A stretch of 64,000 bases of DNA from CAYPHY01 sp964410625 (lineage in GTDB: Bacteria; Chloroflexota; Anaerolineae; Promineifilales; Promineifilaceae), in contig CAYPHY010000005.1 of assembly GCA_964410625.1 (NCBI GenBank), positions 186,001 through 250,000 of the forward strand, in the 5' to 3' direction. This document shows positions 33,039 through 41,801 of the stretch, piece after piece. Each line of letters begins with the position of its first letter. Positions within the stretch are counted from its first letter, which is position 1. The translations under genes and the position numbers were made by a program. The notes beneath the pieces were generated by a model. The model was not told the origin of the DNA. It ran no database searches and saw only the letters and a list, made by a program, of their open reading frames with translations.

Positions 33039-34316
33039 GTGCTACGAAAAAATCAATTATTGATCGTGTTCATCTCGTTGGCACTTGTTTGGTTGGGCGG
33101 CTGCACGCAGGCCCCAGCCACCGTGCCAACGATAGCAGTTACGGTAGAAAGCACTTCCGTTCCGGCCGAAGTAGCGGAAAATCCAACCGCTACCCCTCAG
33201 CCAGCGACGGCCACGGACACGGCCGTGCCACCCACAGCCGCCCCCAGCGAAACCCCAGTGCCTCCCGCCACGCCAACACCACTCGCGGTGGGGACGGCGA
33301 CGGCTGCGGCAACCGCTGCCGCTACCGCCGGGCCTTCACCTACACCTCGGCCGACTATCGAAGGGATGATTGGCCCGGATGATTTCCCGGAGAATGTCAA
33401 TCCATTGACCGGGGAAACGGTGCGCGATCCGGCGGTGCTTGACCGGCGGCCGATGGCGATCAAAGTCTCTAATTATCCCCCTTCGATTCGGCCGCAAGCC
33501 GGGCTGAACAACGCCGATCTCGTTTTTGAGCATTATGTAGATTGGGGATTTACACGCTTCACGGCCGTGTTCTATAGCCAGGACGCGAAGAAGGTTGGCC
33601 CGGTGCGCAGCGGCCGGATCATAGACCTGGAAATTCCGATGATGTATGACGCCGCCTTTGGCTATTCCGGCTCGGCCGGGCGCATCCGTCTGATGTTCCA
33701 GGAGAGTCCCTTCTTTGATCGCATCATCTCACCCGACTTCGCTCACGGTGGTTTTTACCGGTTTCCAGGTGAAGACAAGCCATTGGAGCATACCCTTTTC
33801 ACCGATACCGATGGGCTACGTTTTATCCTGGGTGAACGTGGGCAGAATGTAAGGCCCGTTTTTGCCAATCACATGGCCTTTCGCGAAGAGCCGCTGACGG
33901 AAGGGGAGCCGGTAGATTTGTTGCAGGTTGGCTATCGTAATACCAACGCCACCTGGGATTATAGCAATGACGGCCGCTACTATCGCTGGACGGATGGTGA
34001 ACGCCACATGGATGCTAACACCGGCGAACAGTTGAGTTTCAAGAATATCATTGTCCTGGCTGCCAACCACCAGCCAACGGATATTGTCGAAGCATCAAGT
34101 GGCTACCAGCCTTCGTTGCAGATCCAAATTTGGGGTGAAGGGCCTGTTTCCATATTTCGCGACGGACAGCGGTTCGACGGCCGTTGGCGGCGCGAAGACC
34201 CCAGCCATATGCTGACTTTCTATGATCTGGAGGGCAATATCCTCCCGCTTGCGCCGGGAAATAGTTTCTTCCAGCTTGTGCCATTGGGGTTTGATCGGCT
34301 CTATGTTGAGCCATAG
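33039..34316 (+). CDS. DUF3048-domain lipoprotein
   Basis: A 425-residue protein starting at a GTG (33039). The signal peptide ends in a lipobox LGGC (Cys22), followed by a long Thr/Pro/Ala-rich linker (about 25-105). The DUF3048 region has NPLTG, RRPMAIKVSNYPPSIRPQAGL, DLVFEHYVDWGFTRFTAVFYS and GPVRSGRIIDLEI. A second part follows with YYRWTDGERHMDANTGEQLSF (split). This family includes YerB of Bacillus. The role is unknown; it is anchored outside the membrane. Confidence 0.88.
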   Translation: MLRKNQLLIVFISLALVWLGGCTQAPATVPTIAVTVESTSVPAEVAENPTATPQPATATDTAVPPTAAPSETPVPPATPTPLAVGTATAAATAAATAGPSPTPRPTIEGMIGPDDFPENVNPLTGETVRDPAVLDRRPMAIKVSNYPPSIRPQAGLNNADLVFEHYVDWGFTRFTAVFYSQDAKKVGPVRSGRIIDLEIPMMYDAAFGYSGSAGRIRLMFQESPFFDRIISPDFAHGGFYRFPGEDKPLEHTLFTDTDGLRFILGERGQNVRPVFANHMAFREEPLTEGEPVDLLQVGYRNTNATWDYSNDGRYYRWTDGERHMDANTGEQLSFKNIIVLAANHQPTDIVEASSGYQPSLQIQIWGEGPVSIFRDGQRFDGRWRREDPSHMLTFYDLEGNILPLAPGNSFFQLVPLGFDRLYVEP

Positions 34317-34373
34317 AGGTTGGTAGAATGGTATAAATGGGTTGGGACTGTTATCGGATGGCCTCAGGAAAAT

Positions 34374-34402
34374 TTGCCGAGAAAAGAGCCATGCGTTATA
34401 CT
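34374..34402 (+). promoter_or_regulatory. Promoter of the RRM protein gene
   Basis: -35 TTGCCG (34374-34379) and -10 TATACT (34397-34402) are 17 bp apart. The transcript would carry a leader of about 150 bases before the start at 34563, the kind of long leader seen on cold-responsive RNA-binding protein genes. Confidence 0.5.
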
Positions 34403-34562
34403 ACGAACTTAGTGTTGATTTTTATTTTGCCCAAGGGTGGAAGGCAGCCATGAGGTCACTGAGTGGGTGATCTGATGGCTGTTGTTTGTTATTTGGGACA
34501 GTTCTGAATAGACCCTTGTCTCCAGTACGCTCGCCCGTAAGTGTTGGATCGAAAGGAAAGAA

Positions 34563-34997
34563 ATGACGAAGAAACTTTATGTAGGAAACCTCAGTTACAA
34601 TTCGGTCGAGGATGACATTCGCGATCTGTTTGCCGAGGTAGGAGACGTAGTCTCTGTAACAATCATCACTGATCGTGATACCGGGCGTTCGAAGGGCTTT
34701 GGATTTGTTGAAATGGATTCAGAGAATTCCGCCCAAGATGCAATTGCGCAACTGCACGGCCGCGAACTGGACGGCCGCACCCTGACCGTTAGCGAAGCAC
34801 GCCCCCCGCGCGAGGGAGGCGGTGGCGGACGTAGTGGCGGTGGTGGTTACAACCGTGGCGGCGGTGGTTATGGCGGCAACCGTGGTGGTGGCGGCTATGG
34901 CGGAGATCGTGGCGGCAACCGCGGTGGCGGTGGCCGGGATCGTGACCGTCGTGGCGGTGGCGGCTATGGTGGCGGCCGGGATCGCGACCGTTATTAA
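34563..34997 (+). CDS. Glycine-rich RRM RNA-binding protein
   Basis: A 144-residue protein. One RRM domain (residues 3-80) has RNP2 LYVGNL and RNP1 KGFGFVEM. A Gly/Arg/Tyr-rich tail (85-144) is made of repeats such as GGGGYGGNRGGGGYGGDRGG, ending in RDRDRY. These proteins, as in cyanobacteria, act as RNA chaperones and are often cold-induced; the RGG-type tail may favour condensate formation. GAAAGGAAAG is its ribosome binding site. It is monocistronic, between a promoter and a strong terminator. Confidence 0.93.
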   Translation: MTKKLYVGNLSYNSVEDDIRDLFAEVGDVVSVTIITDRDTGRSKGFGFVEMDSENSAQDAIAQLHGRELDGRTLTVSEARPPREGGGGGRSGGGGYNRGGGGYGGNRGGGGYGGDRGGNRGGGGRDRDRRGGGGYGGGRDRDRY

Positions 34998-35031
34998 TAT
35001 ATAGCTCGCGTATAGTCCAAAAGTAAATAAA

Positions 35032-35090
35032 GAGTAGCCTTGCAACTTCCTGGCTTGAAAAAGCTGGGAAGTTGTGGAGCTACTCTTTTT
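35032..35090 (+). terminator. Intrinsic terminator of the RRM gene
   Basis: A long stem, GAGTAGC (35032-35038) with GCTACTC (35079-35085) and inside it CAACTTCC (35043-35050) with GGAAGTTG (35067-35074), is followed by TTTTT. Confidence 0.85.
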
Positions 35091-35129
35091 GTTTATGCTC
35101 TGCCGCTTTCCAATTCTGTTTAGTTAGAT

Positions 35130-35225
35130 GGTTACGCGGCTGACGCCGAGCAAACGCGGATTACGCGGATTTTTGTTTGGCGAAAACGACAACAGATAGA
35201 GGGCGAATCATCCGTTCCTTTCTTT
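35130..35225. repeat. ACGCGGAT-type repeat
   Basis: TTACGCGGCTGACGCCGAGCAAACGCGGATTACGCGGATTT and a degenerate right arm, between the RRM gene and the epimerase gene. Confidence 0.55.
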
Positions 35226-35259
35226 ATCCGTTGTTGTCTTCTGTGCTTAGGACAACCTC

Positions 35260-36300
35260 TTATTCAAAGAGGTGTTTATTGCCGGCGACCCAGTTGTAGA
35301 GGGCGGCGATGCCATCAATCGGGGCGACTTGCGGCCGCCAGCCCAGCCGCTCAGCAGCACGACGAATATCGGCGATGAAAACGTATTGATCGCCAGGCCG
35401 CCACTCCCCATAGGTGGCAGTGATTGGCCGTCGCGCCAACTCTTCCAACATCGGGCCGAACTCCGCCCAAACAGACAAAGTGTTCTCTGGCCCCCCGCCA
35501 AGATTGAACACTTCCCCTTTCACGCTATCAATCTGCTCGATCCCCATCTCATAGGCGCGAATCAGGTCGGAGACGTGCAGCAGGTCGCGCACTTGCTTGC
35601 CGTCGCCGTAGATGTTGATCGGCCGTTCCATAACCGCGGCAATGACAAAGTGGGCTACCCAACCCTGGTCTTCCACCCCAAACTGGCGCGGGCCATAGAT
35701 GCATGATTGACGCAGGACAAGCGTCTTCAGCCCATAGATCCGCGCATAGTCGCGGGTGTATTGATCGCCAGTCCCTTTGGAGCAGCCATAGGGGGAATGG
35801 AAGTCGAGCGGGAACGTTTCGGGAATACCGGCGGGATAGTTGGCGTAGGCGTAGCGCGTGTCCAGCGGCACAATTTCCACGTTTTCCATGCCGCCATAGA
35901 CTTTGTTGGTGGAGGCATAGAGGACGGCCGCCTCTGGGCAAAGCTGGCGCACACATTCCAGAACGTTGAAGGTCCCCAGGGCGTTGATCTCGAAGTCCTC
36001 ACGCGGATTGGTGACGGATTGGGTGACGGCTACCTGTCCGGCGAGATGGAGGACAACATCAGGTCTATCATCCTGACCGATGGCGGCCGATAGTGGCTCA
36101 AAGTCGCGTATATCGCCGCGTACAAAGCGCAGCCGCTCGCTGCCGTGTTCGGCAAAGAGCCAGTCGAGGTTGGCTCGGCCGCCGCGCCGGGTCATGTTGT
36201 CGAAGATGGTGACGCGGTGACCCTGCCGCAAAAAGTGGTCGGCGCTGTTGCAGCCGATGAAGCCTGCGCCGCCGGTGATGAAGATGTGTTGGTCGGTCAT
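35260..36300 (-). CDS. NAD-dependent nucleotide-sugar epimerase (CDP-paratose 2-epimerase-like)
   Basis: A 346-residue extended short-chain dehydrogenase/reductase. The Rossmann motif TGGAGFIG is at residues 9-16, DIRDF at about 62-66, HLAGQVAVTQSV near 86 and the active-site YGCSK near 170. LRQSCIYGPRQFG and RDLLHVSDL complete the pattern. It resembles RfbE/Tyv CDP-tyvelose 2-epimerase and similar enzymes, so it probably interconverts a nucleotide sugar for a surface polysaccharide. No glycan cluster surrounds it, so the substrate is unsettled. Confidence 0.85.
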   Translation of the reverse strand: MTDQHIFITGGAGFIGCNSADHFLRQGHRVTIFDNMTRRGGRANLDWLFAEHGSERLRFVRGDIRDFEPLSAAIGQDDRPDVVLHLAGQVAVTQSVTNPREDFEINALGTFNVLECVRQLCPEAAVLYASTNKVYGGMENVEIVPLDTRYAYANYPAGIPETFPLDFHSPYGCSKGTGDQYTRDYARIYGLKTLVLRQSCIYGPRQFGVEDQGWVAHFVIAAVMERPINIYGDGKQVRDLLHVSDLIRAYEMGIEQIDSVKGEVFNLGGGPENTLSVWAEFGPMLEELARRPITATYGEWRPGDQYVFIADIRRAAERLGWRPQVAPIDGIAALYNWVAGNKHLFE

Positions 36301-36364
36301 TTATAAAGCCTGCTCCCACCTGTGTTTATGAGTTTGCATCACTTTTGTTGATGCTCACATTTGT

Positions 36365-36440
36365 ACAGCGATTTTCCCAAATCGCTGGTGTTGCTACCAT
36401 AGAGAAGGCGCGATTTAGGAAAATCGCGTTACGATTAGCT
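36365..36440. repeat. GCGATTT(TCC)CAAATCGC inverted repeats
   Basis: GCGATTTTCCCAAATCGC and GGCGCGATTTAGGAAAATCGCG are paired small palindromes in the gap upstream of the epimerase gene. A related GCGCGATTTGCCAAATCGCGC lies at 22710-22740. Confidence 0.6.
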
Positions 36441-36485
36441 GCCTATCTATAAGAGTATCGCATCCTGTGTTTATTGATGTATTAG

Positions 36486-37046
36486 TTATACACGATTTTG
36501 GGGGTTGTTACGCATTAGATGGGTAAACAGCTCGTCGCGCATGGTTTCCAGCCAGGTTTGGTAGGCGGGGTCTAGCTCGACGGTCATCAGCAGGGCATCT
36601 TCACCGGTGTCGCGGTAGTAGCGCGGCCGTTGGCCCACCAGCTCAAAGCGATATTTCTGGTAGAGCGATTGGGCGGGCAGGTTGCTCCGCCGCACTTCCA
36701 ACGTGACCAGGGTGGCGTGCAGGCGAAAGGCATCGAACAGCACCTGGAGCATCAGGGGTTCGCTGAGGCGTCGGCCGCGATGGGCCGGGGTGACGGCAAT
36801 GGTACTGATATGGATTTCGTCGGCCAACATCCAATAGCCGACATGGCCGAGAATCGTTTCCCCCTCGCTGTCTGAGCGGGCGGCTAAGACATAGTAGTGG
36901 GCAAACTGATTACCCGCCAGTTCATGTTCATACAAATTAGCCCTGGTTGGCGTGGGAAAGGAGAGGCGGTCTGTTTCCAATACCGCGGGGATGTCGGCGA
37001 GGGCCATCGGCCGTAAAATGAAGGGGAGGGGGAGCTTGAGCATCAT
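36486..37046 (-). CDS. GNAT-family acetyltransferase, RimI-like
   Basis: A 186-residue protein with the GNAT core. IAVTPAHRGRRLSEPLMLQVL (about 92-112) is the acetyl-CoA-binding V-x-P-x-H-RGRR-type motif. LEVRRSNLPAQSLYQKYRFELVGQRPRYYRD is the typical RimI C-terminal half, with YRF instead of the usual YGF. RimI acetylates the N-terminal alanine of ribosomal protein S18. A 30-residue C-terminal extension is unusual. No tsa gene is adjacent, so the RimI assignment is only by sequence pattern. Confidence 0.8.
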   Translation of the reverse strand: MMLKLPLPFILRPMALADIPAVLETDRLSFPTPTRANLYEHELAGNQFAHYYVLAARSDSEGETILGHVGYWMLADEIHISTIAVTPAHRGRRLSEPLMLQVLFDAFRLHATLVTLEVRRSNLPAQSLYQKYRFELVGQRPRYYRDTGEDALLMTVELDPAYQTWLETMRDELFTHLMRNNPQNRV

Positions 37047-37121
37047 CTGACCATGTAGGCATTTCGGGCGAATGGGGCATTCCAGGTGAATGCGAAGTGT
37101 ACATTATATCACGCGGGCGAT

Positions 37122-37172
37122 ATAATGCGCTGCGGGTTGGCAACCGGCGACACGGGTTGGCAACCCGCGTTA
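37122..37172. repeat. GCGGGTTGGCAACC(GG)CGC repeat
   Basis: GCGGGTTGGCAACCGGCG and GGGTTGGCAACCCGCGTTA between the divergent RimI-like and sensor genes. Other copies are at 38496-38552, 40787-40835, 50965-50985, 51050-51102 and 62401-62482. Confidence 0.65.
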
Positions 37173-37184
37173 CGGATTTTTGTG

Positions 37185-38489
37185 ATGGATATTAGACAAG
37201 CTCCGCAAACTTCACCATTGTCAGCAGGCGAGACAGAAACACCCGTACCTGCTAAAGGGCCGGCCCTGTTGGCCTGGCTGATCGCCGGAGTGACGCTGCT
37301 GCTGATGTTTGGCAGCATGGTTTTCTCCTTTCTCAGCCGGACGGCCGTATTGCCCGACGCCAACGACATTGCACGCGAGTTTTCTGCAGACGGCCGGATC
37401 ATCTGGCTCCTGGGGTTTAGCGTTGCCCCCATCGTCGGCGCGTTGATCGCTTCCCGGCATCCCAACAATGCTTATGGCTGGATATGGCTCGTTTTTAGTC
37501 TGGTCTTTGGTGGCATTTCCAATTTTGTGGAGAGCTATGCCATTTACTCGTTCTATGTGGCCCCCGATCCCTTGCCTTTTTTTGAATTCACCGTGCCGAT
37601 AGCTGCGTATAGCTTTTTAATCGGTCTGGCTTTGTTGCCCTTTTTGCTGTTGTTGTTCCCAACCGGCCGCTTGTTGACCCCTCGGTGGCGCATTGTTGCC
37701 TGGATAACGGTGGCGGCCGCTTTGTCAAGCGGCGCGACGGCCTGGGCAATCCCAGGGGAGAACGCCTTTTTACCGCTGGAGAACCCGTTTGCCCTTCCCG
37801 GCGGTGGTGGACTGGTTGCCGCGGCTTTTTTTGACATCGGCGTGCTGACCATGTTTGCCATGCTCCTATTTAGTGTAGCCTCGCTGTTGCTGCGCTTCCG
37901 GCGGTCACATGGGGTTGAACGGGAGCAAATCAAGTGGTTTGTTTTCGCCGCGACGGTGTGGATAGTGGCCTTTGTGCAGCAATTCTTTTGGGAATTTCCC
38001 GGCATTTGGGACAATGTGGAAGAGTCGCTGACGATGGCGTTGCTGCCCCTTGCCATCGCCGTGGCCATCCTCCGCTACCGGCTGTATGACATTGATGTGA
38101 TCATCCGCCGGACGCTGGTCTATACGGTCCTGACGATTATCCTGGGGTTAATTTACTTTGTGAGTGTGATCGCCTTACAAGGGGTGTTTGCACAGCGGGT
38201 GTTTACGGCAGTGGTGGATCGGGAGTCGCCGCTGGTGGTGGTGCTTTCGACCTTGTTGATCGCCGCCTTGTTCACGCCGGTGCGTTACCGGACACAAGAG
38301 GTGATTGATCGTCGTTTTTACCGCCGCAAGTATGATGCGGAACAAACGCTGGCCGAATTTGCTGCCACCGCGCGGAATGAGGTGGAGCTGGATGCGCTGG
38401 CGGCCGAGTTGGTGCGCGTGGTCGAAGAGACGATGCAACCGGAGCATGTCTCCCTCTGGCTGCTGCCCTCGGAGGAGAGTAAGTGGTGA
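37185..38489 (+). CDS. Polytopic membrane sensor-like protein
   Basis: A 434-residue protein from ATG 37185. About eight hydrophobic helices (residues 25-345) are followed by FTPVRYRTQEVIDRRFYRRKYDAEQTLAEFAA (shown in part) and a short cytoplasmic helix VELDALAAELVRVVEETMQPEHVSLWL. This is the N-terminal module found on GAF/histidine kinase sensors of Chloroflexota, here without a kinase domain. It may be a stand-alone or truncated sensor. The function is not known. Confidence 0.75.
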   Translation: MDIRQAPQTSPLSAGETETPVPAKGPALLAWLIAGVTLLLMFGSMVFSFLSRTAVLPDANDIAREFSADGRIIWLLGFSVAPIVGALIASRHPNNAYGWIWLVFSLVFGGISNFVESYAIYSFYVAPDPLPFFEFTVPIAAYSFLIGLALLPFLLLLFPTGRLLTPRWRIVAWITVAAALSSGATAWAIPGENAFLPLENPFALPGGGGLVAAAFFDIGVLTMFAMLLFSVASLLLRFRRSHGVEREQIKWFVFAATVWIVAFVQQFFWEFPGIWDNVEESLTMALLPLAIAVAILRYRLYDIDVIIRRTLVYTVLTIILGLIYFVSVIALQGVFAQRVFTAVVDRESPLVVVLSTLLIAALFTPVRYRTQEVIDRRFYRRKYDAEQTLAEFAATARNEVELDALAAELVRVVEETMQPEHVSLWLLPSEESKW

Positions 38490-38495
38490 ACTATT

Positions 38496-38552
38496 GTAGC
38501 GCGGGTTGTTTACCCGCGCGGGCAAGACGCGCGGGTAAACAACCCGCGCTAC
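38496..38552. repeat. GTAGCGCGGGTTGTTTACCCGCG inverted repeat
   Basis: TAGCGCGGGTTGTTTACCCGCGCGGGC and the complementary CGCGCGGGTAAACAACCCGCGCTA can pair fully between the convergent sensor and channel genes and might terminate both. Confidence 0.75.
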
Positions 38553-38558
38553 TAATGC

Positions 38559-39626
38559 TTACCGCATCGCTTCTTCCACGGAGCGATTGGCGCGAGTGAG
38601 ACGGCCGAGTTGCTCCGGGCCGCCAAAGACGACGAGGACGTTTGCCGGTTCCAGGCAACGCTCCCCGGCGGGATGAAACTCAGACTGGCTATTCTGGCGC
38701 AACAGGACAACGCTGACATCATACCCTTGTTCGATTTCTTCAATGGAGCGGCCGATCAGCGAGGAGCTACGACGGATTTCCAGCCGCGCCAGGCTGAGCG
38801 AATGGCCTTCGACGGTGACGGGGCGGGTGATGTCGGTCCCAGAGGCGGCCGCGGCAAACATCGGCGCGGCCATCCCCGTCGCGCTCAGCGCCTGATAGCC
38901 AAAGCGTTCTTCAATCGCCTTCGCCAGTTCATCATCGAAGATGCGCACCACCACTTTGAGCGCGGGGTTGAGATTGCGGGCGCGGAGGGCGACGTGGAGA
39001 TTGAGGCTGTCGTTTTGGGTACAGACGACGATGGCCCGCGCCCTGGCTACATTCGCCCCTTCCAGGGCTTCGTCGCGCTGGGCGTCGTCGTGGATGACGG
39101 GGATGCCGGACTTATGTGCCTGTGTGATCAGGTTGGCCTTCGGGTTTAGCTCAATGACCACCATCTCTTGCTCCTGCGCCTGCAGGGCACGCATGACGCG
39201 AAAGCCGAGGTGGCCGAGGCCGACCAGAACGATGTGATTTTGAAATGTAGAAGCAACAGCCATTTGCCACTCCTTTCCTCGCGCCCGCCGATTGAAGAAC
39301 AGCACGCCGAAGTCGGCGAGCCCCTGGGCGAGGATACCAATGCCGATGATCGGCATCAAAAAGTAGAAGATTTCCAAATACCACACACCGGGAAAGTCGC
39401 CGGGGGGTTGGAGGAAGGTCAGGGTGAGGACAGTGTAGATGCCTTCGATGGGATTGACCAGTGGATCACCGGCCAGTTGGGAGAGCCGGTAGTAGAGTAG
39501 CCCCCCACCAACCATGACCAGGATGAAGATAAACAGCGGCCAACCAAATTGGCGTAGCAACAGCAGCGTATCGCGCCAACTGGCGCGGAGGTTGCGTTTC
39601 AATTCACGGCCGCTTCGTCGTTGCAT
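38559..39626 (-). CDS. Ion-channel-like protein with TrkA-N/RCK domains and an atypical pore
   Basis: A 355-residue protein with two transmembrane helices (about 30-48 and 85-108) around a pore-loop-like segment. A TrkA-N Rossmann domain (IVLVGLGHLGFRVMRAL, about 131-147) and a TrkA-C domain (about 265-345) follow. This is the architecture of RCK-gated 2TM potassium channels. However, the position of the TVGYG filter reads TLTFLQPPGDFPG, so potassium selectivity is doubtful. It could be a non-selective channel or a sensor. Confidence 0.8.
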   Translation of the reverse strand: MQRRSGRELKRNLRASWRDTLLLLRQFGWPLFIFILVMVGGGLLYYRLSQLAGDPLVNPIEGIYTVLTLTFLQPPGDFPGVWYLEIFYFLMPIIGIGILAQGLADFGVLFFNRRARGKEWQMAVASTFQNHIVLVGLGHLGFRVMRALQAQEQEMVVIELNPKANLITQAHKSGIPVIHDDAQRDEALEGANVARARAIVVCTQNDSLNLHVALRARNLNPALKVVVRIFDDELAKAIEERFGYQALSATGMAAPMFAAAASGTDITRPVTVEGHSLSLARLEIRRSSSLIGRSIEEIEQGYDVSVVLLRQNSQSEFHPAGERCLEPANVLVVFGGPEQLGRLTRANRSVEEAMR

Positions 39627-39659
39627 CGGCTAATTTTATCATGCAAATGATTATGGTCA

Positions 39660-39835
39660 GTAGTTGTGTTTTGCATGGGTTTTGCATCGAATAAACGCGA
39701 ATTTCCGCGAAAAAATTCGTGTTAATTCGATGCTTACGCATTTTGACACGAATTAGCGCAAATTTTGCGACCGAATAACACGAATTTTTGCCTTCTAATT
39801 TCGTGAAATTCGTGTTATTCGTGTCGAAAAATAAA
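39660..39835. repeat. ACACGAATT / GAATTCGTG repeat block
   Basis: AAATTCGTGTTAATTCGATG, CACGAATTAGCGCAAATTTTGCG and ACACGAATTTTTGCC...GTGAAATTCGTGTTATTCGTGTC fill the gap between the channel gene and the 251-residue hypothetical gene. Related blocks lie at 41400-41450, 41590-41625 and 43868-43930. Confidence 0.6.
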
Positions 39836-39871
39836 TCCTGTATATTAATAAGAAAGCGGCGGCCGCCCCTA

Positions 39872-40627
39872 TTATCCTCGTTGCAAGAGCGTCTGTAGGG
39901 GGCGCGGCAGGGGGTGTTTGGTCTGCTTATTGAGCCAGAGAAGGGAGTCGGCCGTCCCATCTTCTTCGCCAGGCTCACCCGCGTTCCGCACCAGCACCCC
40001 ACTCAGACGCAGATAATACTTGAAAAAATCGGAGGAATTGACAAAGCCATAGCGAGCAAACAAACCCGCTTCTTTACGCTCGGCCCGCACTCTAAGCTGT
40101 GCCATCGCCTGCTGGATGTCCAGGACACGGAAAAAGTCGCTGTCCATCATCACCAGCAGCAGATTGATCATCCCCGGCCGCATCTGGCCGAGTTTGTCAC
40201 AGACGCTGTCGGTCAATCGGCCGCCAACCTGTTCCGGCTCCAGAGTGAGTGCGGGTTCGTTTGCGGTTGTCGGGGTCGGCCGTTCCCCTTCCCGCAAACC
40301 AATCCGTGTCACTTCCACATTAAAGGTGAAAGACTTAAAGGTTACGGCAAAGTCAGGGGCGCGGCTCTTTTCGCTGCTATATGGTTCATAGGCAACGGTG
40401 AAGCGTTTTTCCTGGAGCAGCCAAAAAGCAGCTGCCAGCTCCGCCTCCAGGTCTTTGATGCTGGCGTCGCTCTGGGTGGTTCTGATTTTCTTGCGAATCT
40501 TGTCGCGGTAAGTGGTGGCAAACGCTCTGAAGCGTGGCGATAAGTCGATCCAGCGGCTCATTGACGAGGCTAACAGGTGGGTATCGGCCTTCTCGTCAAA
40601 CAGATAGCCCAACAATTGCTCATTCAT
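39872..40627 (-). CDS. Hypothetical protein with a possible PD-(D/E)XK-like core
   Basis: A 251-residue protein from ATG 40627 (MNEQLLGYLF). The stretch LEAELAAAFWLLQEKRFTVAYEP, followed by RAPDFAVTF and FNVEVTRI, gives an E...PD...EVT pattern that resembles a nuclease fold with Thr in place of the last Lys. No family is recognised. It might be a degenerate restriction-like protein. The longer frame to 40738 adds a hydrophobic N-terminus and is less likely. Confidence 0.6.
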   Translation of the reverse strand: MNEQLLGYLFDEKADTHLLASSMSRWIDLSPRFRAFATTYRDKIRKKIRTTQSDASIKDLEAELAAAFWLLQEKRFTVAYEPYSSEKSRAPDFAVTFKSFTFNVEVTRIGLREGERPTPTTANEPALTLEPEQVGGRLTDSVCDKLGQMRPGMINLLLVMMDSDFFRVLDIQQAMAQLRVRAERKEAGLFARYGFVNSSDFFKYYLRLSGVLVRNAGEPGEEDGTADSLLWLNKQTKHPLPRPLQTLLQRG

Positions 40628-40929
40628 GTCGCTAAATGTGCCACAACCAGGCCAAAAAAACAAAACGGCCGAAAACCACCAAACCATCAACAAGTGATAA
40701 CAGAGTGACTTCCGTTTGTATCTGTCAATCGGCCGCATTGCAGCGATAATATTGGCATGTCAGATGATAACATCTCTGGCAAAGCTACTGTAGCGCGGTT
40801 TGCTAAGCCGGAGAGTGCGGATTGGCAACCACCAAGAATGAAAATCTCATGCGAAGAACGCTAAGACGCAAAGTATAAAAGCTTGGCGATCTTTGCGCCT
40901 ATGCGTGAGCTATTTTTGAAGGAGCATGG
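40628..40929. other. Divergent intergenic region with two repeats
   Basis: No gene. A GTAGCGCGGTTTGCTAAGCC-type repeat (40787-40835) and a CGCTAAGACGCAAAGTATAAAAGC...CTTTGCGCCTATGCG inverted repeat (40848-40920) are present. GAAGGAG at 40918-40924 is the ribosome binding site of the following gene. Confidence 0.6.
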
Positions 40930-41382
40930 ATGAGTACCGAAGCAATTTTCAACTATCGCAAAGTGAACGACCAACTTATTACAGGCGGCCAGCCGGATGA
41001 AGCGCAGCTAGAGGCGGCCGCCGAAGAAGGGTATCAGGTGGTGATTAACCTGGCCCCCACGAACCGCAACTCATTGCCAGATGAAGCGGAACTGGTGCGC
41101 TCACTGGGCATGACCTATCATTACATTCCAGTAGATTGGAACAATCCGCAAGCAAGCGATTTTGCGGAGTTTGAGCGCGTCATGCAAGACCTGTCGAACG
41201 AAAAAACGCTCATCCACTGCGCCGCCAACTTTCGCGTGACCGCGTTCTACTCGCTCTATGCCCTCAAGCACCTGGGCTGGAACGAAGCCCAAGCCGACGA
41301 GTTTAGAGCTTCGATCTGGGAGGGAAGTGATTATCCAGTGTGGGAGGAATTTATCGGCCAAATGAAAGCACAACTCAGTTAA
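40930..41382 (+). CDS. Cysteine-phosphatase-fold protein (DUF442/BLH-like)
   Basis: A 150-residue protein. ITGGQPDEAQLEAAAEEGYQVVINLAP is the typical N-terminal half of the beta-lactamase-hydrolase-like/dual-specificity phosphatase fold (shown in part). The P-loop is HCAANFRVTAF, with four residues between Cys and Arg instead of the usual five, as also occurs in some DUF442 proteins. The catalytic status is uncertain. A strong GGAG ribosome binding site precedes ATG 40930. Confidence 0.75.
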   Translation: MSTEAIFNYRKVNDQLITGGQPDEAQLEAAAEEGYQVVINLAPTNRNSLPDEAELVRSLGMTYHYIPVDWNNPQASDFAEFERVMQDLSNEKTLIHCAANFRVTAFYSLYALKHLGWNEAQADEFRASIWEGSDYPVWEEFIGQMKAQLS

Positions 41383-41801
41383 GAAAAATTTGGAATTAGG
41401 TATTTTGACACGAATGACACGAATTTCACGAAAATAAAGGACAAAATTCGTCACTATATTTGCGCTTTCAGAGGGGACGCTGATTTTCGCGGATAAAACG
41501 CAGAATCATGCCGATCCTTTCTAAAAATCAGCGTAATATCAGCGATTATCTTTATTCCATCTTTCGCCATTATGAAAACTGCAAAGACAGTGTTCGTGTA
41601 ATTCGTGTAATTCGTGTCGGAAAATCTGTGTCTGTATTATTTGTCTACTTCTCTCTCCGGGCGTAAAATCAGCAAGACGAACCGACATAGTATCACCCAG
41701 CACAGCAAACGACATGCCTGCAGCGTGTCTTTTTTTATGGGTTAGGGTGCCGGACGCCAAATTCAATCAAATATAAACGAATAAACATAGAGATAACTAC
41801 C
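41383..41801. other. Repeat-filled region before sulP
   Basis: About 420 bp. ACACGAATT-type (41400-41450, 41590-41625) and ACGCGGAT-type (41470-41560) repeats are present. Between 41650 and 41766 the minus strand encodes GMSFAVLGDTMSVRLADF-like sequence that reads like a protein remnant, but I could not assign it and it lacks a full domain. Confidence 0.5.

Noticed and set aside
33032..33382. A frame starting at the ATG just before the lipoprotein gene
   Set aside because: It overlaps the DUF3048 gene in another frame. The GTG-started frame has a signal peptide, lipobox and known domain.
41539..41766. A 75-residue minus-strand frame before sulP
   Set aside because: Part of it is repeat sequence. 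The SFAVLGDTMSVRLADF portion may be a remnant, but no complete domain or start context is present.
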